From: Phenylobacterium sp.
Lineage (GTDB): Bacteria > Pseudomonadota > Alphaproteobacteria > Caulobacterales > Caulobacteraceae
Reading direction: 5' to 3'
NCBI RefSeq assembly: GCF_025934275.1
Contig: NZ_JAICYI010000035.1
Span: 1-36,057 of the forward strand
DNA length: 36,057 bases
The first letter of the stretch is position 1; each line of letters opens with the position of its first letter. Positions 23,376 through 33,988 of the stretch are shown piece after piece. A program made the translations under genes and the position numbers. The notes under the pieces were generated by a model that did no database searches, was not told the DNA's origin, and was given only the letters and a program-made list of their open reading frames with translations.

Positions 23376-24238
23376 CACTTCACCTCGGCGGGCATGTCCA
23401 GCTCGCACATGAAATCGTTGGGGCTCGCCTTCTCGGCGCGCGCCACCTGAGCCTTGAACCAGGCGCTCTTGGGATCGATCACCCGGATCTTCGGCTGCTC
23501 GGCAGGGGGCAAATCGGCGAGCAGACGCACGCGTTCCATGCGGTCCTGCGGCGGCTCGACCGGCTCGCCGGTCTTGATGGCGCGGACCACGTCCTCGCCG
23601 GCGATCACGCGGCCGAACGCGGTGTAGCGCTTCTCGAGGTTGTGGTGGCTCTGCCGCATCAGGAAGAACTGGCTGTTGTTGGAATCCGGGTTCTCGTCGC
23701 GCGCCATGCCGGCGACGCCCGGGCAGTAGAGCGCCCAGGCGGAGACCTTCTGGTCCTTGGTCATCGGCGCGAGCGACATGGACTGGCTGGTGACCGGCAA
23801 CGACTTGATGAATCCCACCTCGGCCACGGTCTGATCGGCGGCGAGCGCGAACGGCGTCTCGGGACCGCGTCGGAAGGTGAACTCGCCGGGCACATTCGGC
23901 TTGTCCGAGCCGCCCGTGCCGTTGTTCTGCGGATCGCCGGTCTGGGCCATGAAGTCGTCGATGACGCGGAAGAACCGCAGGCCGTCGTAGAAGTGCTCGT
24001 GGGCGAGCTCGCGCACCCTGGCGACCGTCTGGGGCGCGACCTCCGGGATCATCTCCACGATGATCCGCCCCTTGTTGGTGTCGATGAGCAGGACGTCGTT
24101 GGGGTCGGGGGTGCGCCAGTCGGCGGGCCCTGGCGCGGCGGGATTGGCGAGCGGCGCGGCGGGGCGGGGCTTCGGGGCAGCCATGACGGCGGTGGCGAGC
24201 CCGGCTGCGGCCGCGGCGGCGATCAGGGCGGTCTTCAT
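23375..24238 (-). CDS. Exported cyclophilin-type peptidyl-prolyl isomerase
   Basis: A 287-aa cyclophilin with a signal peptide (MKTALIAAAAAAGLATAVMAA, cleavage after about residue 20) and a Pro-rich linker before the domain starts near 45. Core motifs are FFRVIDDFMAQTGDPQNNGTGGSD, GMARDENPDSNNSQFFLMR and LEKRYTAFGRVIAGEDVV. An insertion of about 45 residues (FALAADQTVAEVGFIKSLPVTSQSMSLAPMTKDQKVSAWALYCPGVA) separates the two halves of the active site, longer than in ordinary cyclophilins. A C-terminal extension carries DFMCELD. It probably helps fold periplasmic or outer-membrane proteins. It lies between coaD and ppiB. Confidence 0.9.
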   Translation of the reverse strand: MKTALIAAAAAAGLATAVMAAPKPRPAAPLANPAAPGPADWRTPDPNDVLLIDTNKGRIIVEMIPEVAPQTVARVRELAHEHFYDGLRFFRVIDDFMAQTGDPQNNGTGGSDKPNVPGEFTFRRGPETPFALAADQTVAEVGFIKSLPVTSQSMSLAPMTKDQKVSAWALYCPGVAGMARDENPDSNNSQFFLMRQSHHNLEKRYTAFGRVIAGEDVVRAIKTGEPVEPPQDRMERVRLLADLPPAEQPKIRVIDPKSAWFKAQVARAEKASPNDFMCELDMPAEVK

Positions 24239-24292
24239 GGAGTCACTCGTAGAAGCCGGCGGAGTCTCTGACCAGCCCTTCGGCGTCGGGCC

Positions 24293-24787
24293 TCATTGGC
24301 GGCCGACCTTCTCCAGGAGACGGCCCTTGACGCGCGGGCTGACGAACTTGGTGATGTCACCGCCGAGCAGCGCGATCTCCTTCACCAGCCGCGAGGCGAT
24401 GGCCTGGTGCCGCGGATCGGCCATCAGGAACACCGTGTCGATCTCGCGATCGAGCTGCTGGTTCATGGCCGCCATCTGGAATTCGTATTCGAAGTCGGTG
24501 AAGGCGCGCAGACCCCGCACGATCAACGTCGCGCCGACGTCGCGTGCGAAGACGGTCGTGAGCCCTTCGTAGGGCAGCACCTCGATCTCGACCTGGCCAG
24601 CCAGGTGGGCCGTCTCCTCGCGCAGGATCCCGACCCGCTCCTCCAGCGTGAACATCGGCCCCTTGCCGATATTGATCGCCACCCCGATGACCAGCCTGTC
24701 GACCAGCTTGGCCGCCCGCTCCATGATGTCGATGTGCCCGTTGTGCACAGGATCGAAGGTGGCGGGAAACAAGCCGACGCGCGTCAT
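24293..24787 (-). CDS. coaD: Phosphopantetheine adenylyltransferase
   Basis: A 164-aa nucleotidyltransferase, normal in length, that transfers AMP from ATP to 4'-phosphopantetheine to give dephospho-CoA. Motifs are GLFPATFDPVHNGHIDIMERAA (the T/HxGH nucleotide site), RGLRAFTDFEYEFQMAAMN and ITKFVSPRVKGRL near the end, where many relatives have ISSxxVRE. It forms hexamers in the cytosol. The ATG at 24787 has GGGGGA about 10 nt upstream. It heads the operon coaD, exported cyclophilin, ppiB, coiled-coil gene, and follows gyrA with a 62-bp gap, so read-through from gyrA is possible. Confidence 0.95.
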   Translation of the reverse strand: MTRVGLFPATFDPVHNGHIDIMERAAKLVDRLVIGVAINIGKGPMFTLEERVGILREETAHLAGQVEIEVLPYEGLTTVFARDVGATLIVRGLRAFTDFEYEFQMAAMNQQLDREIDTVFLMADPRHQAIASRLVKEIALLGGDITKFVSPRVKGRLLEKVGRQ

Positions 24788-24849
24788 ACGGTTAGGTCCC
24801 CCAACTGTCCGCTTCCGCCTTTCGCCGTGGAGCGCGGTTATGGCAAGCG

Positions 24850-27642
<2,793 letters not shown>

Positions 27643-27723
27643 GGGAGGTTAATTCGCCGGTCGAATCGTGAGGCTTATGTGGGGGCTTTGATTAGCATTC
27701 TGAAGGGGCGAGCGCCACGACTT

Positions 27724-27751
27724 CGCGCACGCGCGCGTGCATGCGCGCGCG
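27724..27751. other. 28-bp alternating pyrimidine-purine tract (Z-DNA-prone)
   Basis: Twenty-eight bases alternate strictly pyrimidine-purine, mostly CG and CA/TG steps, with a GCATGC palindrome in the middle. Such tracts switch to left-handed DNA under negative supercoiling. It lies 82-109 bp upstream of gyrA and 60-88 bp upstream of the divergent gene. A GAATC (GANTC) site is nearby at 27663-27667. Confidence 0.6.
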
Positions 27752-27811
27752 AGGCGTTCCGTGGGGGCCCGTCGTGACCTCGCCGCGGTTCGCGCCTAGG
27801 CTCGCCGCCAG

Positions 27812-28858
27812 ATGAGCGCGCCGCAATTAGGTCCGGGCGAGCCGGCGCCCTGGTTCAAGGCGCCGAGCGCGTCCACTCCCGAGCTGGTGTTCGACACCGC
27901 CGGCGGCCGCTACGTGCTGATGCTGTTCCTTCCAGTCGCGGCCGAGCCGCGCAAGGCGGCGCTCACCGCACTCGCCGCCGGCCAGCGGCTGTTCGATGAC
28001 GCGAAGCTCGCCGCCTTCGTCGTGGTTCGTGAGGCCGAGACGGCCGCCCAGGTGCGAGATTTGCGGGGTTTGCGCTGGATCCTGGACGAAAGCCGGGAGG
28101 TGAGCCGGCTCTACGGGGCGGACGACAGGGGCTTCTGGCTGCTGCTCGATCCGGCCCTGCGGGTCATGCGGCGCGCGGGGATCGATGACGCGGAGGCGCT
28201 GTTCCCCTCGCTCGCGGCGCTGCCCGCGCCGGGCGACCACGCCGGGGTGCCGCTCCATGCGCCGGTGCTGATCGCGCCGAGGATTTTCGAGCCCGAGCTC
28301 TGCGGCGAGCTCATCGCGCTTCACGCCGCGCGCGGCGGCGGCGAATTCACCGGCGTCATGCGCGACCAGGGCGAGGTCACGGTCCTGGTGATGGACGAGC
28401 TCAAGAGGCGGCGGGACGTGCTGGTCGAGGACGAGGCCCTGAAGGACGCGGTCGCCGAGCGCCTCCAGCGGCGGCTGTTTCCGTTCATCGCCCGGGCGTT
28501 CGCGACCGAAGTGACCCGCATCGAGCGCTATCTGATCAGCTGCTATGACGCCGAGGACGGCGGGGTCTTCCACCCGCACCGCGACAACGTCACCTTCCAG
28601 ACGGCGCACCGCAAGTTCGCGTGCTCGATCAACCTGAACGAAGACTTCGACGGCGGCGATCTGCGGTTCCCGGAGTTCGGGCCGGCGACCTACCGGCCGC
28701 CGGTCGGCGGCGCCGTTGTCTTCGCCTGCGGCCTCATGCACGAGGCGATGCGGGTCACCCGCGGCCGTCGCTTTGCCTTCCTTCCCTTCCTGTTCGACGA
28801 AGCCGGCGCCGAGATCCGCGAGGCTTACCGCCGCCGGGCCCCCCGGACGGGCGGATGA
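27812..28858 (+). CDS. Peroxiredoxin-like domain fused to a 2OG-Fe(II) oxygenase
   Basis: A 348-aa two-domain protein. Residues 5-140 follow a peroxiredoxin/thioredoxin-fold pattern (GPGEPAPWFKAPS, YVLMLFLPVAAEP, ILDESREVSRLYGA, FWLLLDPALRVMR), but the place of the peroxidatic cysteine reads PVAAEP, so it cannot act as a peroxidase in the usual way. Residues 150-335 form a prolyl-4-hydroxylase-like double-stranded beta-helix with the iron triad His256, Asp258 (HPHRD) and His310 (LMHEAMRVTRGRR), and Arg320 or a neighbour for 2-oxoglutarate. The enzyme probably hydroxylates a protein or small molecule with O2 and 2-oxoglutarate. It is divergent from gyrA. The start at 27812 was kept because the redoxin fold begins at once. 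Confidence 0.87.
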   Translation: MSAPQLGPGEPAPWFKAPSASTPELVFDTAGGRYVLMLFLPVAAEPRKAALTALAAGQRLFDDAKLAAFVVVREAETAAQVRDLRGLRWILDESREVSRLYGADDRGFWLLLDPALRVMRRAGIDDAEALFPSLAALPAPGDHAGVPLHAPVLIAPRIFEPELCGELIALHAARGGGEFTGVMRDQGEVTVLVMDELKRRRDVLVEDEALKDAVAERLQRRLFPFIARAFATEVTRIERYLISCYDAEDGGVFHPHRDNVTFQTAHRKFACSINLNEDFDGGDLRFPEFGPATYRPPVGGAVVFACGLMHEAMRVTRGRRFAFLPFLFDEAGAEIREAYRRRAPRTGG

Positions 28859-28910
28859 CGTCCGTTCCGGCGCCATGACGACGCCTCATCGATTTCCTAT
28901 ATGGCCGCGA

Positions 28911-29354
28911 ATGAAACGTCTTGTCCCGACGCTGGCGGCGCTGGCCGTGGCGGGCTCCGCGGCCGCCGCCCAGAGCCCCATCCTGCCCGGCTATTGGGAG
29001 TCCACCAACACGGTGAGCTCGCCGCTTCACTCGACCAGCACCTCGCGCCGCTGCATCAGCCCTGCCGACGTGGACCGGTTCCTGACCGGCCCGATCAACC
29101 ACCACTACACCTGCGTCTATCCCACCCGCCGCGTCGCCGGCGGCAAGCTCTCCATGAAGGGCGTCTGCACCGACAACAAGGGTCGCCAGGTGCAGGTGAG
29201 CGCGTCCGGCGCCTACACTCCGACCAGCTTCCACGTGGATGCCGTCATGGCGACCCGCTTCCTGGGCCTGCCGGTCTCCGGCCACGCCACGACGGAGGCC
29301 CGGCGCATCGCCGATGGCTGCCCGGAGCCGCCGAGCCCGCCGGCCGCTCCCTAG
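28911..29354 (+). CDS. Exported DUF3617-like protein
   Basis: A 147-aa periplasmic protein. A signal peptide (MKRLVPTLAALAVAGSAAAAQ) is followed by a short domain starting LPGYWESTNTVSSP. It continues with RRCISPADVDRFLTGPINHHYTCVYPTRRVAGGKLSMKGVCTDNKGRQVQVSASGAYTPTSFHVDAVM, the pattern of DUF3617 (PGxWE, then paired cysteines). Function is unknown for the family. The ATG at 28911 is set by the signal peptide; an in-frame ATG at 28875 would put charged residues before it. It lies 52 bp after the oxygenase gene on the same strand and converges on ssb with a 15-bp gap. Confidence 0.78.
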   Translation: MKRLVPTLAALAVAGSAAAAQSPILPGYWESTNTVSSPLHSTSTSRRCISPADVDRFLTGPINHHYTCVYPTRRVAGGKLSMKGVCTDNKGRQVQVSASGAYTPTSFHVDAVMATRFLGLPVSGHATTEARRIADGCPEPPSPPAAP

Positions 29355-29369
29355 CCGCTTGCGCTCGGC

Positions 29370-29843
29370 TCAGAACGGGATTTCGTCGTCCAGGTCGGCG
29401 GAGAAGTCCTCGCGCGGGCCGGAGCCGCCGGCGCGCGGACCCGACGAGAAGCCGCCGGCATAGCCGCCGCCCTCCTCGCGCTCGGCGTCGCCACGGCCGT
29501 CCAGCATGGTGAGCTCGCCGCGGAACTTCTGCAGCACGACTTCGGTGGAGTACTTCTCCTGCCCCGACTGGTCGGACCATTTGCGGGTCTGCAGCGCGCC
29601 CTCGATGTAGACCTTCGAGCCCTTGCGCAGATAGTTCTCGGCCACCTTCACGAGGTTGTCGTTGAAGATCACCACGCGATGCCACTCGGTCCGCTCCTTG
29701 CGCTCGCCGCTCGAGCGGTCGCGCCAGGTCTCGGAGGTGGCGACGCGGAGGTTGGCGACGCGGTCGCCGGAGTTGAGGGTGCGGATCTCGGGATCGGCCC
29801 CGAGGTTCCCGACCAGGATGACCTTGTTGACGCTGCCCGCCAT
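29370..29843 (-). CDS. ssb: Single-stranded DNA-binding protein
   Basis: A 157-aa SSB with an N-terminal OB fold ([59 protein letters not shown]), a Gly/Arg-rich linker and the conserved acidic tip DLDDEIPF, which recruits partner proteins. It coats single-stranded DNA as a tetramer during replication and repair. The start and length are normal. A LexA box at 29925-29939, 82 bp upstream, indicates SOS control, as known for ssb in Caulobacter. It converges with the DUF3617-like gene. Confidence 0.96.
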   Translation of the reverse strand: MAGSVNKVILVGNLGADPEIRTLNSGDRVANLRVATSETWRDRSSGERKERTEWHRVVIFNDNLVKVAENYLRKGSKVYIEGALQTRKWSDQSGQEKYSTEVVLQKFRGELTMLDGRGDAEREEGGGYAGGFSSGPRAGGSGPREDFSADLDDEIPF

Positions 29844-29924
29844 GTCGATGTCCTAAGCTTCCGTGATTGCGGGCCTATGCCCAGGCGGACGCTAGCCCGC
29901 CGTCATCGGCGCGGCAAGCATTTT

Positions 29925-29939
29925 GTTCTCGTTACGTTC
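29925..29939. promoter_or_regulatory. LexA box upstream of ssb
   Basis: GTTC at 29925-29928 and GTTC at 29936-29939 are separated by seven bases (TCGTTAC), an exact alphaproteobacterial SOS box, 82-96 bp upstream of the ssb ATG. Read on the gene's own strand it is GAAC-N7-GAAC. It is the second such box in the window. Confidence 0.75.
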
Positions 29940-29964
29940 ACCCACGGCGGAGGTTCTCCACAGC

Positions 29965-30339
29965 CTATTGCTGCGGCATCGCGCCGGGGATCGCGAGCCG
30001 GCCGTCGCCGGTGCGCACCAGCGCGACATAACGCGGACCTTCCAGAGACGTTGAGGTGAAGATGCCTTCCCGCTGAACAAAAATGAAATTTGCCTGATAG
30101 GCGCCCAGCAGCTCCGTCGCCGAGCTCCCCATGCCGAGGAACTTCAGCCGCATGGCCTCGAGGTTCGCCGCGCAGGTCTCGAGATTGGGCGCGTTGACCA
30201 GCTTGTTGTACTTGAGCGTCCCGTTCCTCTCGAACACCACGTGATAGCAGACGCCGGCGGTGCCGGGCGGGGTGGTGCGCTTGGCGCAGGCGCAAAGCGC
30301 CAGGGCCGCGGCGAACACGATCAAGGGCGTGCGAGGCAT
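29965..30339 (-). CDS. Predicted lipoprotein of unknown function
   Basis: A 124-aa protein with a lipoprotein-like signal peptide (MPRTPLIVFAAALALCACAK). Cys18 in LCAC is the best lipid-modified residue. The mature domain contains CYHVVFERNGTLKYNKL, a segment with ETCAANLEAMRLKFL, and FIFVQREGIFTS, suggesting a small alpha/beta fold with one disulfide. I do not recognise the family. It lies between the 221-aa gene and ssb on the same strand; the LexA box just downstream separates it from ssb. Confidence 0.7.
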   Translation of the reverse strand: MPRTPLIVFAAALALCACAKRTTPPGTAGVCYHVVFERNGTLKYNKLVNAPNLETCAANLEAMRLKFLGMGSSATELLGAYQANFIFVQREGIFTSTSLEGPRYVALVRTGDGRLAIPGAMPQQ

Positions 30340-30378
30340 GGCGGCAACCTACACAAGGCTTGCCGCCCGCGCGAGCCG

Positions 30379-31044
30379 TCAGCCGGTGGGCAGGCTGCAG
30401 CCCTGCCCCTGGTCCATCAAGCCGCGAAAGCTGCGGTTGTCGGAAGAGATCTCGACCTTGCCGGGCACGAGGCGGATGGTCTGCTGAGCCCAGCGGCCGT
30501 AGAGCGCCTGGCCAGGCTTCTCGCAGCGCCCGTCGAACAGGGTGCGGGCGCACAGGTTCAGGGCCATGTCGTAGGGCAGCTTGCGCCAGGTCCCCTCGGC
30601 ATACCGCCAGCACGCGCCGAGCGGGCCTGCGCTCGGCGTCGGTTGCGGCTTGGGGGCCAGCCGTCTGACCGGCTCGGACGCCGGCGGCAGGGGCGAAACC
30701 ACGGAGCCGCCCGGCTGCGCGGCGGCGAGCGCCCCGGTCGGGTCGACGCCGACGTCGAGCTTGTCGGTGGCGACTCCGTTCCGCTGCGCGCACTCGGCGA
30801 GCGTGAACTCGCCCACGAGCTGGCCGGACACGAAGCAGCGCAAGGTCTTGGCGGCCGCGACCGGCCTGGGCTCCGGCTGATTGGGATTGATCACCAGGCC
30901 GCCCTTCGAGGCCGGCGGCGGCGGCCGGGGTTCGTTGCGGTGTCCGGCCATCAGACCCCAGGCGATCAGCCCGCCGGCCGCGACCGCCACCACCGCGCCG
31001 CCGCCCAGCACGACGCCGGTCCTACGAACCCCTTCGAAGTCCAT
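30379..31044 (-). CDS. Membrane-anchored protein of unknown function
   Basis: A 221-aa protein with one N-terminal transmembrane segment (about 10-33: VVLGGGAVVAVAAGGLIAWGLM), a Pro-rich linker, and two cysteine-bearing parts outside the membrane. The first is residues 65-100 (LRCFVSGQLVGEFTLAECAQRNGV). The second is about 140-221 (ACWRYAEGTWRKLPYDMALNLCARTLFDGRCEKPGQALYGRWAQQTIRLVPGKVEIS). The paired cysteines suggest periplasmic disulfides. I do not recognise the family. It starts 14 nt after the flaEY-like stop, with GAGGG before it, so it may be co-transcribed with the flagellar genes. Confidence 0.72.
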   Translation of the reverse strand: MDFEGVRRTGVVLGGGAVVAVAAGGLIAWGLMAGHRNEPRPPPPASKGGLVINPNQPEPRPVAAAKTLRCFVSGQLVGEFTLAECAQRNGVATDKLDVGVDPTGALAAAQPGGSVVSPLPPASEPVRRLAPKPQPTPSAGPLGACWRYAEGTWRKLPYDMALNLCARTLFDGRCEKPGQALYGRWAQQTIRLVPGKVEISSDNRSFRGLMDQGQGCSLPTG

Positions 31045-31058
31045 GGCCCTCGCTAGAC

Positions 31059-33881
31059 TCAGCCGATCAGGCTGGCAAGGGACGAGCCCGAGCTATCGGT
31101 TGCGCCGGTCAGGCGGTCGAGCGCCGCCTGGTAGTCGGCGATGCGGCTCTGCGTATAGGCCGACACCGTGCCGTTCACCTGCGGCCGCTGGCTCTGCGGC
31201 GTCGCCGCCTGTTTGAGGTCGGCATAGATCGCCCGGACCGTGGTGATCGCGTTGGTGATCGCATCCTGGGCGCTCGCGATATCCGCCGCGGAGTTCAGAT
31301 CCAGTCTCGACGGAAGCCGAAGGCCGTAGGTCTGGGTTCCGCCGTCGGCCGGCAGGACGCCCCTGGTCTTGTCGACCACCGTGTCGCGGATCAGCCCGGG
31401 TTGCAGGCCCAGCGCCTGCAGCGCGTCCTGCCCCGCAGGCCCCGGCAGCAGCTGGAAGGTGGAGCGATTGTCTTCGGGCGTCAGCGACAGGGTCGAGCCG
31501 TCGACGCTGAAGCCGGTCTCGACGTTGATCGAGAACAGGCCGGCCCGCTGGACCTTGCTCATCAGCGACTGCAGCGTATCGTCCGCCTCGATCGTCACCG
31601 TCGTCGGCGAATTGTCGCCCACCTTGATCTGGAACTGGTCGCCGGCCCGCGCGGAAGTCGCCGAGGTGACGAGCTGCGAGGTGTCCGACGTCAACGTGCC
31701 CTTCGGCAGTCCGAGCTTGTCGAGCGCGCTGCCCCCGCTCGCGTCCACGGCGATCGATTCCGGAGCATCGATGGAGTCCTTGGCCGTGAAGCGTTGGGCA
31801 TAGGTGACCGCCCCCGCCCCGACGTCGAGCCCGGCCGCGAAGCCGTCGGTCTTGCCGACAGGAGGAAGTCCCGGCAGATCACTCGAGGTGGTCGTGCCAG
31901 TGACCCAGACCTCACCGCCCGCGACGGTCGCCGCCGTCACCTTCTCCGTTCCGGAACCGCCGAAATAGGCGACCGCGTCGGCGGCGGTGGAGGTCAGGTC
32001 CTCGGAGATGCGTGCGCCGAAGGCGTCCTGGCCGCCGCTGAGCGGCCGGGTCGCGTTGGCCACGTCCAGCCCGCCGCTGGTCGAGCCGCCGATCAGCAGG
32101 TTGCCGGAGCCGTCGACCCCGATGCCGCCGATGGTCGCGCTGCCGAGGCTGCGCGTCGCGGTCAGCGTCAGCTGACTGGGATCCGCGGCGTCGAAGCTGC
32201 GAATCGTCGCGGCCGCACCGTCGTGGCCCGCGACATAGACTTGGGTTCCGTCCACCGCGAGGCCGGAGATGCTGTCGTCGCTCGTCGTGCCGAACTGGCG
32301 GGTGGAGAGCGTAGCGCCGCTGGAAGAGTAGGCGCGGATGTAGCCGTCGACGCCGCCGACGGCCGAGCCGCCGCCGATCGAGCCCTGGGTCTCGCCCGCC
32401 ACATAGACGTTGCCGCCCGCATCGAAGGCGACCGCCTTGGCGGTGTCGTCGCCGAGGTCCGAGCCCTGGCGCTGGGTCCACAGCTCCTGGCCCTGGGCGT
32501 CAAACAGGGTGACGAAGCTGTCGCTCTGGGCCGGATCGGCGCCGGAGTCGCCGCTGTCGAGCTCGCCGGTGACCGAGCCCGCGATCGCCACCTTGCCGTC
32601 GGCGCTCACAGCCAGCGACATGCCGCTCGCCGTGGTCGCCGCCCCGAGGGTTCGCGTGTAGATCAGATTGCCCGCGGAATCGTACTTCAGCAGGACGGCG
32701 TCCTGCGCGCCCTTGATCGCCTGACCGTTCACCGCCGCGGTGGCGTCGGCGAGCAGATAGACCGAGCCGTCCGCGCCCGTGGCTGTGGCGTGCACCGTCC
32801 CCACGCCGGCCGGCAGCGTCTCGCCGAACACCTCGCCCGCCGTGTAGGGGGTTTCCCCGGGGCGCGCGGCGGCGTCCGTTCCGCCCCCTCCCTCCAGCTT
32901 GAGGAGCTGCTGCTCGGTGTCGTCGACGGTCGTCGGTGTCGTCGAGGTGAGCGAGCCGTCGCTTGGCGCGGCGGCTGGCGCCGGGGCCGCGGGATCGCCG
33001 GCGGTCTGGGCCACATAGATCGCTGGATTGGTCGTCGCCGCGGAGAACGTGACCGTCTCGTCCAGCAGGCCGCTGAACTGGAACGCCCATTGCGTCTGAG
33101 CATCGGCGATGGTGGTCGTCTGCCCACCGATGCTGATGGTCTCGGGGGCGGTCTGCGAGGACGTGGTGCTCACCCGGACGCCTAGGCCGGCGGCCTGCAG
33201 CTTGGAATTCAAGTAGGCGGCGACCGCGCTCATGCTCCTCGTGGTCGAACCCATTTCGGAAAGATCGAAGTTCACGGTGACGACCGAGCCGCCGATCTTC
33301 TTCACGTTGGCGCTGAACTGCACATTGCCCTGGAAGGCCGCAACGGGGGCCGCCGAGGAGCCGGTGGCCAGCACCGCGGTCGTGTAGGTGTCGGACTGTT
33401 TTGCGAAGGCTGCTGTGCTGGTCGCGCTGGCCGTCGCCGTCCCCGAGGTCAGGCGGAACTCGTCGAACGAGGTGTTCTCCGCATAGGCCGAGATCTCCGA
33501 GAGACCGCGTTGGAAGGCCTGCTGGATGCCGGGCAGGGCGAATTGCGAGGTGGTGGGATCGCTCGCCGCGCCCGCCAGGGCCTGCAGTGTGAGCAGCCCC
33601 TGGTTGATGGCGAACAGGCGCTTGTAGTCGGCGTCGGCGGTGGGCACGTCCACCTTGGCCGCCCTCTCGTCGACGAACGCGGCGCCCGAGAGCGCCTGGG
33701 TGACCAGTGCGCTGGCCTGGGTCGCCTGGCTTGGGTCGTTCCAGGGCGCGGTCGGCACCTGGGCGGCGGTCTGGGCGGTGGCCGAGCTCCCGACGCCGCG
33801 GCTGGCGACGGCGGCCGCGGCCAGGCCCGCCTGGGCCTGGTACCAGCTCAGAAGCACGTTCGGATCGAAGCTGATCGTCAC
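31059..33881 (-). CDS. flaEY: FlaEY-type flagellin-assembly protein
   Basis: A 940-aa, Ala/Gly/Ser/Thr-rich protein with almost no cysteine. It begins with GTG (VTISFDPNVLLSWYQAQAG). Residues 1-150 are helical. Around 185-265 there is a flagellin-IN-like segment (KKIGGSVVTVNFDLSEMGSTTRSMSAVAAYLNSKLQAAG). About 355-690 is a seven-to-eight-bladed propeller of SBBP-like repeats (GNVYVAGETQGSIGG, GKVAIAGSVTGEL, GNLLIGGSTSGGL). A second flagellin-IN-like segment lies near 755-850 (TIEADDTLQSLMSKVQRAG), and helices end the protein. Caulobacter FlaEY, next to flagellin genes and needed for flagellin assembly, is of similar size and N-terminus. I assign the name from recalled resemblance and gene context. 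It probably acts in export or modification of filament subunits. Confidence 0.75.
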   Translation of the reverse strand: MTISFDPNVLLSWYQAQAGLAAAAVASRGVGSSATAQTAAQVPTAPWNDPSQATQASALVTQALSGAAFVDERAAKVDVPTADADYKRLFAINQGLLTLQALAGAASDPTTSQFALPGIQQAFQRGLSEISAYAENTSFDEFRLTSGTATASATSTAAFAKQSDTYTTAVLATGSSAAPVAAFQGNVQFSANVKKIGGSVVTVNFDLSEMGSTTRSMSAVAAYLNSKLQAAGLGVRVSTTSSQTAPETISIGGQTTTIADAQTQWAFQFSGLLDETVTFSAATTNPAIYVAQTAGDPAAPAPAAAPSDGSLTSTTPTTVDDTEQQLLKLEGGGGTDAAARPGETPYTAGEVFGETLPAGVGTVHATATGADGSVYLLADATAAVNGQAIKGAQDAVLLKYDSAGNLIYTRTLGAATTASGMSLAVSADGKVAIAGSVTGELDSGDSGADPAQSDSFVTLFDAQGQELWTQRQGSDLGDDTAKAVAFDAGGNVYVAGETQGSIGGGSAVGGVDGYIRAYSSSGATLSTRQFGTTSDDSISGLAVDGTQVYVAGHDGAAATIRSFDAADPSQLTLTATRSLGSATIGGIGVDGSGNLLIGGSTSGGLDVANATRPLSGGQDAFGARISEDLTSTAADAVAYFGGSGTEKVTAATVAGGEVWVTGTTTSSDLPGLPPVGKTDGFAAGLDVGAGAVTYAQRFTAKDSIDAPESIAVDASGGSALDKLGLPKGTLTSDTSQLVTSATSARAGDQFQIKVGDNSPTTVTIEADDTLQSLMSKVQRAGLFSINVETGFSVDGSTLSLTPEDNRSTFQLLPGPAGQDALQALGLQPGLIRDTVVDKTRGVLPADGGTQTYGLRLPSRLDLNSAADIASAQDAITNAITTVRAIYADLKQAATPQSQRPQVNGTVSAYTQSRIADYQAALDRLTGATDSSGSSLASLIG

Positions 33882-33988
33882 GGGACCGCCTGCCTTGCGA
33901 AGGAGCTCGCGGGCGCGAGCATGCCCGCGCTAGGCCTGACGCCGAGTTAAGAGATGCGAATCTTTTCGGCTCGGCCCCGAACGGCCGG

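Noticed and set aside
33905..33920. Inverted repeat GCTCGCG/CGCGAGC between the flagellin-like and flaEY-like genes
   Set aside because: A 7-bp GC stem with a 2-base loop and no T-run. Such short palindromes are common at this base composition and I cannot assign a role.
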